Shown: piece by piece, positions 23,459-31,412 of the stretch | Position numbering within the stretch: position 1 is the first letter of the stretch | Layout: every line of letters starts with the position of its first letter | Assembly (NCBI GenBank): GCA_964539825.1 | Contig: CAZIKF010000047.1 | Span: 1 to 32,415 of the forward strand | Reading direction: 5' to 3' | Length of the DNA stretch: 32,415 bases | From: CAZIKF01 sp964539825 | Lineage (GTDB): Bacteria; Muiribacteriota; UBA6191 | Program-made: the position numbers and the translations under genes | Notes under the pieces: model-generated | Told to the model about the DNA's origin: nothing | Databases searched by the model: none | Seen by the model: the letters and a program-made list of their open reading frames with translations, nothing else

Positions 23459-23797
23459 ATGCCTACCGACCAATCCTGGAAAATCACGCGCAAGAAACAG
23501 CCTGTTAAGACCTGTGATTCAAACCTGCATCCTAACCATCATCGTGAAATCGAGAGAGTGGAATCTGTCAAAAATCGACTGGAAAGTATCGACGAAATGC
23601 TTTCTGGTTACAAGTATTGGGTGGAAGTGATCGAGGAGATCAAGGAAGTTCGCCAGATTTTGACGCAGATCGAGGGTAATATTCATGAAAGGCATGTAGC
23701 CGGATGTCTTCGTGATGGATTGGAGTCAAAGGACCAGGACGTCATAGAGGAGCAAATCGAAGAAATGGTGAAGGTGTTCAAGCGCTACGGAGGGTGA
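23459..23797 (+). CDS. CsoR/DUF156-family repressor subunit A1 (lacks C36, keeps H61 and C65)
   Basis: A 112-residue all-helical DUF156 protein, the family of CsoR, RcnR, FrmR and CstR DNA-binding repressors. The family frame is clear: HPNH...REIERVESVKNRLE, IEEIKEVRQIL, HERHVAGCLRDGLES and a final KVFKRYGG. Aligning on the H-x3-C motif, H79 and C83 equal Mycobacterium CsoR H61 and C65. The residue 25 before the His, equal to the otherwise universal C36, is Trp54. An extra N-terminal K-T-C and HPxH precede helix 1 and could add ligands. A homomer cannot form the canonical site. The next gene starts right after this stop and encodes the complementary half. Paralogue: 31683-32021. Confidence 0.9.
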   Translation: MPTDQSWKITRKKQPVKTCDSNLHPNHHREIERVESVKNRLESIDEMLSGYKYWVEVIEEIKEVRQILTQIEGNIHERHVAGCLRDGLESKDQDVIEEQIEEMVKVFKRYGG

Positions 23798-24121
23798 GTG
23801 AAACGATCAAAAGGAAAAGTCAATGTTCAGCTCAAGCAGGTCCTCTCAAGGCTGAACAGAGCCCAGGGTCAGCTTGATGCTATTTGCAGGATGATCGATT
23901 CTCAAAGGTTCTGCCTGGATATTGTCACTCAATTGCGTGCTGTGAACTCGGCTCTGCTCTCTATAGAGGCCAAGATTTTATCGGATCGGCTTGAGGAATA
24001 CGCTTACTTGCGTCTACACACCACGGATGAAGAAATGGCGGACCAGCTTCGCGACGAGGTGCTGGATCTATTTCGTCGCAGTGACCCAAAAAAGGGTCCA
24101 GATCAGCCTGCTCTTTCATAA
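23798..24121 (+). CDS. CsoR/DUF156-family repressor subunit B1 (keeps C36, lacks H61 and C65)
   Basis: A 107-residue DUF156 protein starting at GTG 23798, the base after the A1 TGA. The ribosome binding site GGAGGGTGA is formed by the end of A1, so the two are translationally coupled. Motifs: LSRLNRAQGQLDAICRMI, SQRFCLDIVTQLRAVNSAL. Cys39 aligns with CsoR C36. The residues 25 and 29 later, equal to H61 and C65, are Arg64 and Tyr68. Thus it has only the half of the site that A1 lacks. A second Cys (C30) lies in helix 1-2. The charged C-terminal tail (RRSDPKKGPDQPALS) is typical in length. Paralogue: 32023-32346, with much higher identity than between the A copies. Confidence 0.9.
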   Translation: MKRSKGKVNVQLKQVLSRLNRAQGQLDAICRMIDSQRFCLDIVTQLRAVNSALLSIEAKILSDRLEEYAYLRLHTTDEEMADQLRDEVLDLFRRSDPKKGPDQPALS

Positions 24122-24169
24122 GAAACCCTCCCCTCTGAGTAAATTACCTTAGTTAGTTCTTCTCTCGAC

Positions 24170-24209
24170 TTGACACATACCCGTATAGGGTATATACCTT
24201 GTATGGTAT
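24170..24209 (+). promoter_or_regulatory. Operator-promoter of the subtilisin gene
   Basis: -35 TTGACA (24170-24175), a 17-base spacer and -10 TATACC (24193-24198). The spacer holds ATACCCGTATAGGGTAT (24177-24193). GGTATATACC (24189-24198) covers the -10, and a fourth half-site (ATACC-N6-GGTAT, 24194-24209) follows. This is the most complete operator in the window. Confidence 0.8.
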
Positions 24210-24288
24210 TATCTCTCGGAGATTCAAACGAATTCCATAAAATATGGAAAGTCTTCCAGGTTATTAAGTTTTGACTAGGAGAAGAGAA

Positions 24289-25698
24289 ATGAAACAAGTT
24301 CAATTTACGGCTTTACTATTGGTCCTGGGAATGTGTTCCCAGTACTGGGCTAAGCCAATTGTGGATCCCGCTCTCAGAATGCAGCTTCTGAATAAGGACG
24401 ATGCCAGCATCAGGGTGATCGCAAAATTTCGAGATCGGGATAGAGGGAAGATGGCCTCTCAAACAGGGATTCAAAGTCAGAAGATAGCAACATCCCTGGT
24501 CTCCCAGAGACAATTTATTAGAGAGATGGGATTAATGAAAAAAGGGAAGATCCAACGAATCACGTCGCTATGGATCAATAACTCGATCATTCTAGAAGCG
24601 AATGTCAGTCTCATACGTGAGCTGTTCGATCGTGATGATATCGAACTGTTAAGCCACGACAAAGAATTCAGGCTAGAGGAAACCGTTCCCTATCTCGGAG
24701 AGGATGATCCCGATCCCCAGGGAACCACCTATGGATTGAGCCTGATACGAGCCCCAAGAGTCTGGAGTGAGCTGGGCATCACGGGAAAAGAGGTAAAGGT
24801 TGGAGTTCTCGATACGGGTTATGCAAAGCATCGCGATCTAAAAGGCAAAGTCATTGCAGCGCGGGACTTTATCTCCGGGAAAAAGGATAACCGACCCAAT
24901 GATGGTCAAGGCCATGGTACCCATGTTCTTGGCACCATTGGAGGGGGGGACAAGTCAGGAAAGGCTATCGGAGTTGCTCCCAATGTACGTTTCATTGTCG
25001 CTAAGATTTTTAGCGACAAAGGAGCTAGCAATATCTCGTCTATTCTGAGAGCTATGCAGTGGGTAGCGGACCCTGACAGCAATCCGAATACCTCTGACCA
25101 TCCCGGCGTGATCTCGAATTCTTGGGGTGGGAAGATGAAAAGCTGTACTCACCAGAAGCTCATGCGGGATGCACTCAGTACCTGGCGCGAAATGGGGATT
25201 GTTCCCGTCTTCGCCGCTGGAAACTCGGGACCTACTCCTTATACCGTGGGGTTTCCCGGAGGATTTCCCGAGGCTATCGCAGTAGGAGCTATAGATTCGA
25301 GCGATAAGATAGCGAAGTTCTCTTCACGGGGTCCGGTGCCAATCGATGGAAAGATGCTGATCAAACCGGAGATCACAGGCCCTGGAGTTAAAATTCTCTC
25401 GGCAGCGCATAAGGGAGGGTATGTCCGTATGAGCGGAACTTCCATGGCTGCTCCCCATGTTAGCGGAGTGGTGGCATTGATGCTACAAGCCGCTCCGAGG
25501 CTCACGCCAGCAATGGTATCGAAAATCCTGCAAGAGACCTCAAGGGATTTGGGAGAGCCAGGTAAGGATACTCAATTTGGAGCAGGAAGACTGGATGCTT
25601 TTCGAGCTGTTTCTCGAGCCATTGAGTTTGCTCAGGCCCAAAATATTTCTGTTGCATCCAATGCGAAAGGGAGTAGGCGCGATGATGGAAGGAATTAA
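24289..25698 (+). CDS. Secreted subtilisin-family (S8) serine protease
   Basis: A 469-residue preproenzyme: signal peptide (MKQVQFTALLLVLGMCSQYWA), an I9-like propeptide of about 115 residues, then the peptidase S8 domain. Catalytic Asp175 lies in GVLDTGYAKH, His209 in GHGTHV, the oxyanion Asn312 in AAGNSG and Ser385 in GTSMAAPHVSG. It is predicted to be exported and to degrade extracellular or periplasmic protein. ATG 24289 follows AGGAG and precedes the signal peptide; the upstream TTG 24271 is unlikely. It has its own operator-bearing promoter and overlaps the acyl-CoA synthetase gene by 17 bases. Confidence 0.95.
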   Translation: MKQVQFTALLLVLGMCSQYWAKPIVDPALRMQLLNKDDASIRVIAKFRDRDRGKMASQTGIQSQKIATSLVSQRQFIREMGLMKKGKIQRITSLWINNSIILEANVSLIRELFDRDDIELLSHDKEFRLEETVPYLGEDDPDPQGTTYGLSLIRAPRVWSELGITGKEVKVGVLDTGYAKHRDLKGKVIAARDFISGKKDNRPNDGQGHGTHVLGTIGGGDKSGKAIGVAPNVRFIVAKIFSDKGASNISSILRAMQWVADPDSNPNTSDHPGVISNSWGGKMKSCTHQKLMRDALSTWREMGIVPVFAAGNSGPTPYTVGFPGGFPEAIAVGAIDSSDKIAKFSSRGPVPIDGKMLIKPEITGPGVKILSAAHKGGYVRMSGTSMAAPHVSGVVALMLQAAPRLTPAMVSKILQETSRDLGEPGKDTQFGAGRLDAFRAVSRAIEFAQAQNISVASNAKGSRRDDGRN

Positions 25699-27493
25699 CA
25701 ACTATAGTGATATTTATTGCAAGGTTCTCAGTTGGTATGCGAACCCGGTAGCCTTAAGCCATCGTGTTGAGGGGGGGTGGACTCAGAAAACCACACAAGA
25801 ATTTTTGGAGTCCGTAAAGTTTCTCAGCCTGGGTTTGAGGAAGTTGGGACTCAATCGAGGCGATACCCTTGGACTCCTCGGGAACTCCTCATTGGAATGG
25901 ATCAGTTTGGATTTTGCTGCCATCCTGGCCGGTTGTGTCACAGTTCCCTTCTTTGCCAACATTTCCGAAAAGAATTTTCGCTACCAGATGGGACATGCAG
26001 CGGTTAGATTCTTTTTCGTTTCCGGTGAGGAAGAGTGGGGGGTTTTACAGAAATTCCGCAAGGATCTTAAAGCTGTGATTCGTGGGAATCAGCCCCCAAG
26101 CCCTGATTCAGAACCCGGAAAAGTTGTGGACTACGAGGAATTACTCAAAATGGGTCGCGAGCGACATGAAGAGAATCCCCAAGAATTTGCAATGATGATG
26201 CAGGAATCGAGGGGGGAAGATCTGGCCACCATCATTTTTACAAGCGGCAGTACAGGCGTTCCAAAAGGTGTGGAGTTAACCCAGGCCGGTTTTATCACCA
26301 ATGTTAGAAACGCCCAGTCTCTTCTACCCTCGGAAGTTGGAGTGGAAAAGGCTCTGAGTTGTCTGCCCATCGCTCATATCTATGAGAGGTCCATGGTTTT
26401 GTTCTACCTTTGTTCTAATATTAGTCTATACATCGTAGACGATATCCTGAACACGGGTGATCTGGCTCGCGAAATCAAGCCCGATATGATCACGGTGGTT
26501 CCCAGGCTACTGGAAAAGATTTATGCCAAAATGTATTCTGCTGTGGAAAGTTCCAACGGAATTCGCCGTCTTCTTGGACGACTGGCAATCCGTGTAGCAA
26601 AAGGTGAACTCCCTTTGCTTGGGAAGATTTTGGCTTATCCTCTGAATCGACTCATCTTCTCACGCTTTCGTGAAAGCCTGGGTGGTAAGATCAAACTGAT
26701 GTTTTCTGGAGGTGCGCCCCTTAGCCCCGAGCTTACCCGGTTTTTTCCCTCGGTTGGAATCCCAGTCTGTCAGGGCTACGGCATGACCGAGTGCCCTTTC
26801 ATCAGTATCAACCTTCCCTGGAAGAATCAGTTCGATAGTGTTGGCATGCCTGTTCCAGGGGTCGAAGTGAAGCTTGGAGAAGATAGTGAGATCCTGGTAC
26901 GTGGACCAGCGATTATGCGTGGCTATCACCACTGTGAGGAGGAGAATGAACGTGTTCTGAAAGATGGCTGGCTTCATACCGGTGATCGAGGCATTTGGCT
27001 GCCCAAGGGTTATTTAAAGATTTCAGGTCGGATGAAGGAGCTGCTGAAGACTTCGAATGGTAAATATGTCTCTCCAGTTCCAATCGAGCAGAGCTTATGT
27101 AGCTCCCCTCTCGTAGAATCCGCTATAGTACTTGCAGAAGGGCGGAAATTCCCCTCCTGTTTGATCTTTCTTAGCGAGGACGAAGTGCAAAAAAGATCCC
27201 CTCGGATTCAGAATTATGATTGGGTGTCGGAGATTTTCGGCCCCGAGATTAACGTGTTGATTGAGCGGGTCAATGAAAATCTCAATTCCTGGGAGCGGCT
27301 ACGGAAGTATCAAGTCATTCCAAGGCCCCCTTCAATTGAAGAGGGAGAACTTACACCAACCATGAAAATCAGGCGATTCGCAGTAGAGGAGAAATATAAG
27401 GGGCTCATTGACTCTATGTACAAGGAGCTGGGAGACCAGACGAAGAGAAACCGTCCGAGAGTGAAGACGGGTATACCACTGTACAGTGGTTAA
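25682..27493 (+). CDS. fadD: Long-chain acyl-CoA synthetase (AMP-forming), FAD15 type
   Basis: A 603-residue ANL-superfamily enzyme that activates fatty acids to acyl-CoA with ATP. Motifs: P-loop IIFTSGSTGVPKG (near residue 185), PIAHIYERSM, adenine-binding YGMTECPFIS, WLHTGDRGIW with the ATP-binding Asp, GRMKELLKTSNGKYVSP, and the C-terminal catalytic-Lys region TPTMKIRR. ATG 25682 is chosen, with GGGAG eight bases upstream. It overlaps the protease gene by 17 bases, so the operator upstream of the protease should control both. Together with the lipase and isocitrate lyase it completes a path from lipid to glyoxylate. Confidence 0.93.
   Translation: MMEGINNYSDIYCKVLSWYANPVALSHRVEGGWTQKTTQEFLESVKFLSLGLRKLGLNRGDTLGLLGNSSLEWISLDFAAILAGCVTVPFFANISEKNFRYQMGHAAVRFFFVSGEEEWGVLQKFRKDLKAVIRGNQPPSPDSEPGKVVDYEELLKMGRERHEENPQEFAMMMQESRGEDLATIIFTSGSTGVPKGVELTQAGFITNVRNAQSLLPSEVGVEKALSCLPIAHIYERSMVLFYLCSNISLYIVDDILNTGDLAREIKPDMITVVPRLLEKIYAKMYSAVESSNGIRRLLGRLAIRVAKGELPLLGKILAYPLNRLIFSRFRESLGGKIKLMFSGGAPLSPELTRFFPSVGIPVCQGYGMTECPFISINLPWKNQFDSVGMPVPGVEVKLGEDSEILVRGPAIMRGYHHCEEENERVLKDGWLHTGDRGIWLPKGYLKISGRMKELLKTSNGKYVSPVPIEQSLCSSPLVESAIVLAEGRKFPSCLIFLSEDEVQKRSPRIQNYDWVSEIFGPEINVLIERVNENLNSWERLRKYQVIPRPPSIEEGELTPTMKIRRFAVEEKYKGLIDSMYKELGDQTKRNRPRVKTGIPLYSG
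27475..27490. repeat. 16-bp perfect palindrome at the fadD 3' end
   Basis: ACCACTGTACAGTGGT lies over the last codons of fadD, one base before its TAA, and is preceded by the smaller palindrome GGTATACC. It could be a protein-binding site or chance, since it is under coding constraint. Confidence 0.35.
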
Positions 27494-27511
27494 CGAGTAG
27501 TGACAGCCCAT

Positions 27512-27556
27512 AAAGAGAAAAGCGATCGAGAAGATCTCGATCGCTTTTCTCTTTTT
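27512..27556. terminator. Strong terminator between fadD and DUF4105 copy 2
   Basis: A 20-bp perfect stem (27512-27531 with 27535-27554) and a three-base loop AGA, ending in CTTTTT. It separates convergent genes, and the A-rich/T-rich stem ends suggest it can act both ways. The inner part (CGATCGAGA/TCTCGATCG) resembles the terminator at 18572. Confidence 0.9.
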
Positions 27557-27656
27557 CCCAAGAGTTTTTGTCGTCACTGAAAAAGCCGACTCTAGGAGGT
27601 CGTTAGCGCAGTGGTTAAATTCCCGGTGGGGGCTGTGGTCTTACCTTTTGAATGTC

Positions 27657-28499
27657 CTACTGAATTAAGGAGGCCTTTGTTCCTGGACCGTTGATTGGCA
27701 TCGGTAGGGACTGGGTTTCACGCAGGAGACTTCCTTTTTCCAGAGTTGTTTTTACCAGTCCCGGCCAAAAGGTTACCGGGGTTCGCATCACCCGACACTC
27801 AGAGATCGAAAACCAGGAGCGAATCTGCTTCTGAGGCGACAGAACATGGTTCAAAAGATCAAACTGTTTTGTGATACAGGAGTTATTCACTGTGTGGTAA
27901 GGTTTTATCTCGGGAGCCTGGGGGTCCATCGCAGCATTCAACGCGTATATCAGGAACTTTTTGATTTGCTCTTCACTCAGAGCCAACTCCATGATCTCCA
28001 ACTGGCTGTAGGCAAGGTCGGCTTTCTGGAGCATGTCCTTAAACGAACCCAGGACAAAACTTGTCGAATAACAACCGTTGATACCGGACCAGAGCGAGTA
28101 TTCAACACCCTTTCCCCGCATTGCCTCGTAAGAGATCGCAAGGGTGTTGGTCTCTCCAGATGGAGTAATGACACCTCCAGGTCCAAAGCTTGCCACCGAA
28201 AAGAGATGTCCCAGCTTTAAGACCTTGGAATCACGAAATTGCCCCAGACACCAAAAGACTTTCTTGAGTTTGGTGAGATCCACCAGAGCAGATGTCCAGA
28301 CAGCGGAGCGCTCTTCTTCCAGCCCTTCTCCCAGAATTCCGGCGCGATAATTGTCAAACGTCCATAGCGGTCCGGACTGGGTGATGAGTTTTGGATCACG
28401 AATAAGCGAGTACTTCTGAGAGTACTCTTCCTCATATGGATCCGAAGGATTCTGGTATCTAGAGCCCAGGTGGTTAAGCATTTCTGATTGAACGCACAC
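27657..28499 (-). CDS. DUF4105 protein, copy 2 (N-terminally shorter)
   Basis: Homologous to the protein at 19942-20973 from about its residue 50 on. Shared blocks are LGSRYQNPSDPYEEEY (against LGISYVDGKDPYGDEY), WTSALVDL, a LGH at the first DUF4105 site, LALSEEQIKKFL and YHTVNNSCITKQFDLLNHVLS. The likely active His and Cys are both kept. GTG 28499 is preferred: AGGGG lies eight bases upstream, and homology begins just after it. Longer starts (ATG 28610, TTG 28622) add an unrelated 40-residue segment. The product is about 280 residues, against 343 for copy 1, so it lacks the N-terminal region; this may be a shorter form or an eroded gene. It lies downstream of the secreted helical-repeat gene on the same strand. 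Confidence 0.65.
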   Translation of the reverse strand: MCVQSEMLNHLGSRYQNPSDPYEEEYSQKYSLIRDPKLITQSGPLWTFDNYRAGILGEGLEEERSAVWTSALVDLTKLKKVFWCLGQFRDSKVLKLGHLFSVASFGPGGVITPSGETNTLAISYEAMRGKGVEYSLWSGINGCYSTSFVLGSFKDMLQKADLAYSQLEIMELALSEEQIKKFLIYALNAAMDPQAPEIKPYHTVNNSCITKQFDLLNHVLSPQKQIRSWFSISECRVMRTPVTFWPGLVKTTLEKGSLLRETQSLPMPINGPGTKASLIQ

Positions 28500-28727
28500 T
28501 GCGAATTCCCCTCTGTGTCTATTAAAGCAATATAAATATATACGTGTCCCTTGAGCACCAAACGACCAAATACTGATGCGGTCCCGACTCGAAATGGAAT
28601 TTCGGCCCATCCAGGGTCTCAAGTACTATTCGTACTAGTCGATCCATGCTGGACAGAAATTCCAAAGACGATTCAGGACCTGCCTTGCAGGAATAATTTC
28701 AGTGGCCATATGTTTTTCAAAAATGCT

Positions 28728-29642
28728 CTAGTAGAACCAGAGAATCTCTCGGATCTTGAGCTGGGCAATCAGCAGGTTCCGTTCATCTTGGGAGTTTAGA
28801 TATTCTTGCAAATGGTGCAGAACGGAGTCCAGGTCTACGACAAGCTTCTTTACGTTGGGTTCTTGATTCTGGCTATTTACTCCCGTCTTTACAGCGTTCA
28901 CCAGTTCCAGCGCGTATTCGGTATTTTCCACTGCGCTCATGACGATTGCGTATTCCAGAGTCTGCCGCTGTTCACTGCTCAGCAATGCGGTCTCGCTCAT
29001 GAGAACGATTCGATTCTCTCTCAGGAATTCGGCCAGGACTCGGCGTGCTTCCTCCAGGTCACGGGGAATTCCCATGCGAATGAGCTCAATGAGCCTGTCC
29101 AGGATCTCCTGGGTGCTCTCCTGTGAAACTTCACGACGGATAAAGAGTAAAATTTTAAGGGAAAGCTGAAATTCACCTTTATCAAGAAGGGTAGCAGCTT
29201 GGGCAAGTTGCTCGAATTGCTCAAAAGTCCATTGAGATTGACTACCGATTTCTTTGATATATCTAAGGACATTGGTGGAGTCCTCTAACAGAATGGGCAG
29301 CTCTGCCCTTTCAATGAGATTCTCTAGCAGAGTAACGGCACGTTTTGTTCCAATTGAGTTTGAACTGTGAAGAAGAGAAATGATTTTGACCAGAGTCCGA
29401 TTCGTCTGTGTAGTGAAACTTCCATTCTGCAGTCGCTTGAGTACCTTGATGCTGATGCGGACTTGATTCTGAGAAATCAGATCGATGCTCTTGCGCATTA
29501 TTGAGATCTGCTCAGAGGAGAATTCAGGCATATTCCACTCAGTTCCTGAGAGGGTTTCCATAGTAGAACTCATCTGTTCATTGGCTAGAATTGGTGAACT
29601 TAGTATTAGGCAAAAGCCTAGTCCCAAAGTAATTGTGTTCAT
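28728..29642 (-). CDS. Secreted helical-repeat protein, copy 2
   Basis: A 304-residue paralogue of the protein at 18754-19734. Signal peptide MNTITLGLGFCLILSSPILA, cleaved before NEQ. Conserved blocks include EWNMPEFSSEQ, SIDLISQNQ, AELPILLEDS, SQWTFEQFEQL, ILLFIRREVSQESTQEILDRL and a third module starting LLSSEQRQTLEYAI. The mature form has no Cys, so the cysteines of copy 1 are not structural essentials. AAGGAG lies seven bases before ATG 29642. The promoter has the regulon operator. Function unknown; the three-module helical solenoid suggests binding rather than catalysis. Confidence 0.78.
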   Translation of the reverse strand: MNTITLGLGFCLILSSPILANEQMSSTMETLSGTEWNMPEFSSEQISIMRKSIDLISQNQVRISIKVLKRLQNGSFTTQTNRTLVKIISLLHSSNSIGTKRAVTLLENLIERAELPILLEDSTNVLRYIKEIGSQSQWTFEQFEQLAQAATLLDKGEFQLSLKILLFIRREVSQESTQEILDRLIELIRMGIPRDLEEARRVLAEFLRENRIVLMSETALLSSEQRQTLEYAIVMSAVENTEYALELVNAVKTGVNSQNQEPNVKKLVVDLDSVLHHLQEYLNSQDERNLLIAQLKIREILWFY

Positions 29643-29716
29643 GATTGCACTCCTTTGAATGGCATAAATCTAAAGTATTTCCAAATCAATTCTTAAAGCT
29701 GGATAAACCAGCAATA

Positions 29717-29747
29717 GGTATATACCCTATGTAGGTATAAGTGTCAA
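29717..29747 (-). promoter_or_regulatory. Operator-promoter of secreted helical-repeat gene 2
   Basis: Reading leftward: -35 TTGACA (29742-29747), a 17-base spacer, -10 TATATA (29719-29724). The 17-mer ATACCCTATGTAGGTAT (29722-29738) lies between them and GGTATATACC (29717-29726) covers the -10. A 25-bp stretch containing the operator (29716-29740) is repeated exactly at 29799-29823. Confidence 0.78.
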
Positions 29748-29781
29748 GATAAGACTAATTAGGTTCGGGGGGAATTTGAAC

Positions 29782-29823
29782 TTGACATAAACCGTGCAAG
29801 GTATATACCCTATGTAGGTATAA
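29782..29823 (+). promoter_or_regulatory. Operator-promoter of the M32 peptidase-CsoR operon
   Basis: -35 TTGACA (29782-29787), a 16-base spacer and -10 TATACC (29804-29809). GGTATATACC (29800-29809) covers the -10 and ATACCCTATGTAGGTAT (29805-29821) extends over the predicted start. The spacer also has a degenerate half-site pair (AAACC-N6-GGTAT). The operon ends with CsoR-like A2 and B2, so autoregulation is predicted. Confidence 0.75.
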
Positions 29824-29882
29824 ATGGGGATCAGGTTTCAAGGTAGAAGCTTTTAACTCCATAGTAAACATGGAATGGAAAT

Positions 29883-31388
29883 ATGAATTTTGAACAGCTC
29901 TACGAAGACTATGTACTTAAAACCCGAAGGCTTGTATCACTTTCAAGCATTCAGCAGATTCTGGGATGGGACCAGCAGACTATGATGCCTTCTGGCGCCG
30001 GTACATATCGTGCCACGCAGATGAGTTCGCTAGCGGGAATCGTGCATGAGATTTCAACTGACCCCGAACTTGGTAGAACTTTGAAAAGACTTTTTGATGC
30101 TGGTCCTGAATCCTTTGATCCTTATCAGTGGAGAAATATCGAAGACTCGTTCAAGTCATATCAAGAGGCTAAGCGCTTACCGGTCGAACTCATGGAAAGG
30201 GCTGCAAGTCTTGAATCTGTCGGATTTTCTGCCTGGGGAGAGGCGCGCAAGAACAACGACTTTTCAATATTTGCCCCGTTTTTAGAGGAATGGGTGGAAC
30301 TTCGCAAGAGAATGACAAGCTCCATGTACCCAGATAAGGACCCCTATGAGGTTTGTCTCGATGCCTTTGAAAAAGGGGTCAGCTTGCAGTGGATCGACTC
30401 GGTTTTCGGTGAGCTTCAATCTGGGATTATTAATCTACGTGAAGAGCTTCAAGGGGATGCGGTTCCTCAGCTACCCGAAGGTATCTACTGTAGTGAAGTT
30501 CAGAAGAGGCTTGCACGGGAGATTGCCGCAAAGCTGGGTTTTGATTTCGGCCAGGGTCGACTGGACACCTCAGCCCATCCATTTACCCTCGATTTTCACC
30601 GATCTGATGTTCGTATAACAGTGCGCTATGAGGAACACAGCATCATTCAAGCTCTGGCCGCGCTCACTCACGAGTGCGGACACGCCATGTACCAACAGGG
30701 ATTAATGAGGGGAGACCATGAACAGCTTCCCGTAGCTGGTCCTCTTGGTATGATGATTCATGAGTCCCAATCCCTCATATGGGAGCGGATGGTATTCCAG
30801 GGAAAGGCCTTTTGGAGACATTTTCAGCCGCTCATCTCGGAGAGTTTTCCGGAGACCCTGGCTGGTTTTAGTTCCCGCGAATTCTACCGAAGCTTTAATC
30901 GCGTGAGTCCCGGTTGCATCCGTACAAGCGCTGACGAATTATGCTATCCGCTCCATATTATGCTGCGTTACGAGATCGAAAGAGACCTGTTCTCGGGGGC
31001 ACTTAAAACAGAAGATATTCCGAGGATTTGGAATGAAAAATCAGAACATTTGATCGGCGTACGACCAGGCAGTGACAACGAGGGGGCTTTGCAGGATGTT
31101 CACTGGTCTGGCGGCGCTTTTGGTTATTTTCCTCTCTATACCCTGGGGGCCATTGCGGGAGCCCAGTTTTACCATCAGGCTCGCGAGGAGATACAAGATC
31201 TTGATGGGCATCTTGCTAGTGGGGGTTTCCCTATGCTGCGAGACTGGCTTAATCGAAAAATTCATCAAAAGGGACGCTTGCTGGGAGCGCGAGAACTCCT
31301 CAGGGATGTCACTGGCAAGGATTTGGATACTCAGGCCTACCTCGCCTACCTGCGTGATAAATATACAGAAATCTACAGGTTGAACTGA
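29883..31388 (+). CDS. Carboxypeptidase Taq-type metallopeptidase (M32)
   Basis: A 501-residue M32 zinc carboxypeptidase, removing C-terminal residues from peptides. The zinc motif HECGH (H263, E264, H267) is followed by the third ligand E294 in IHESQSLIWE. The family blocks IRTSADELCYPLHIMLRYEIE and GALQDVHWSGGAFGYFPLYTLG are present. Length is normal and there is no signal peptide, so it acts in the cytoplasm on imported peptides. The ribosome binding site before ATG 29883 is weak (GGAA). The operator-promoter lies directly upstream, divergent from the secreted helical-repeat gene. Confidence 0.95.
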   Translation: MNFEQLYEDYVLKTRRLVSLSSIQQILGWDQQTMMPSGAGTYRATQMSSLAGIVHEISTDPELGRTLKRLFDAGPESFDPYQWRNIEDSFKSYQEAKRLPVELMERAASLESVGFSAWGEARKNNDFSIFAPFLEEWVELRKRMTSSMYPDKDPYEVCLDAFEKGVSLQWIDSVFGELQSGIINLREELQGDAVPQLPEGIYCSEVQKRLAREIAAKLGFDFGQGRLDTSAHPFTLDFHRSDVRITVRYEEHSIIQALAALTHECGHAMYQQGLMRGDHEQLPVAGPLGMMIHESQSLIWERMVFQGKAFWRHFQPLISESFPETLAGFSSREFYRSFNRVSPGCIRTSADELCYPLHIMLRYEIERDLFSGALKTEDIPRIWNEKSEHLIGVRPGSDNEGALQDVHWSGGAFGYFPLYTLGAIAGAQFYHQAREEIQDLDGHLASGGFPMLRDWLNRKIHQKGRLLGARELLRDVTGKDLDTQAYLAYLRDKYTEIYRLN

Positions 31389-31412
31389 GACGGCAAGGGA
31401 AAGGTTTGTACC

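Noticed and set aside
27596..27660. tRNA-like start (GTTAGCGCAGTGGTTAAATTC) after the fadD terminator
   Set aside because: The D-arm-like part is suggestive, but no acceptor stem, anticodon arm or TTC arm pairs with it, and there is no GTTCGAATC-type motif.
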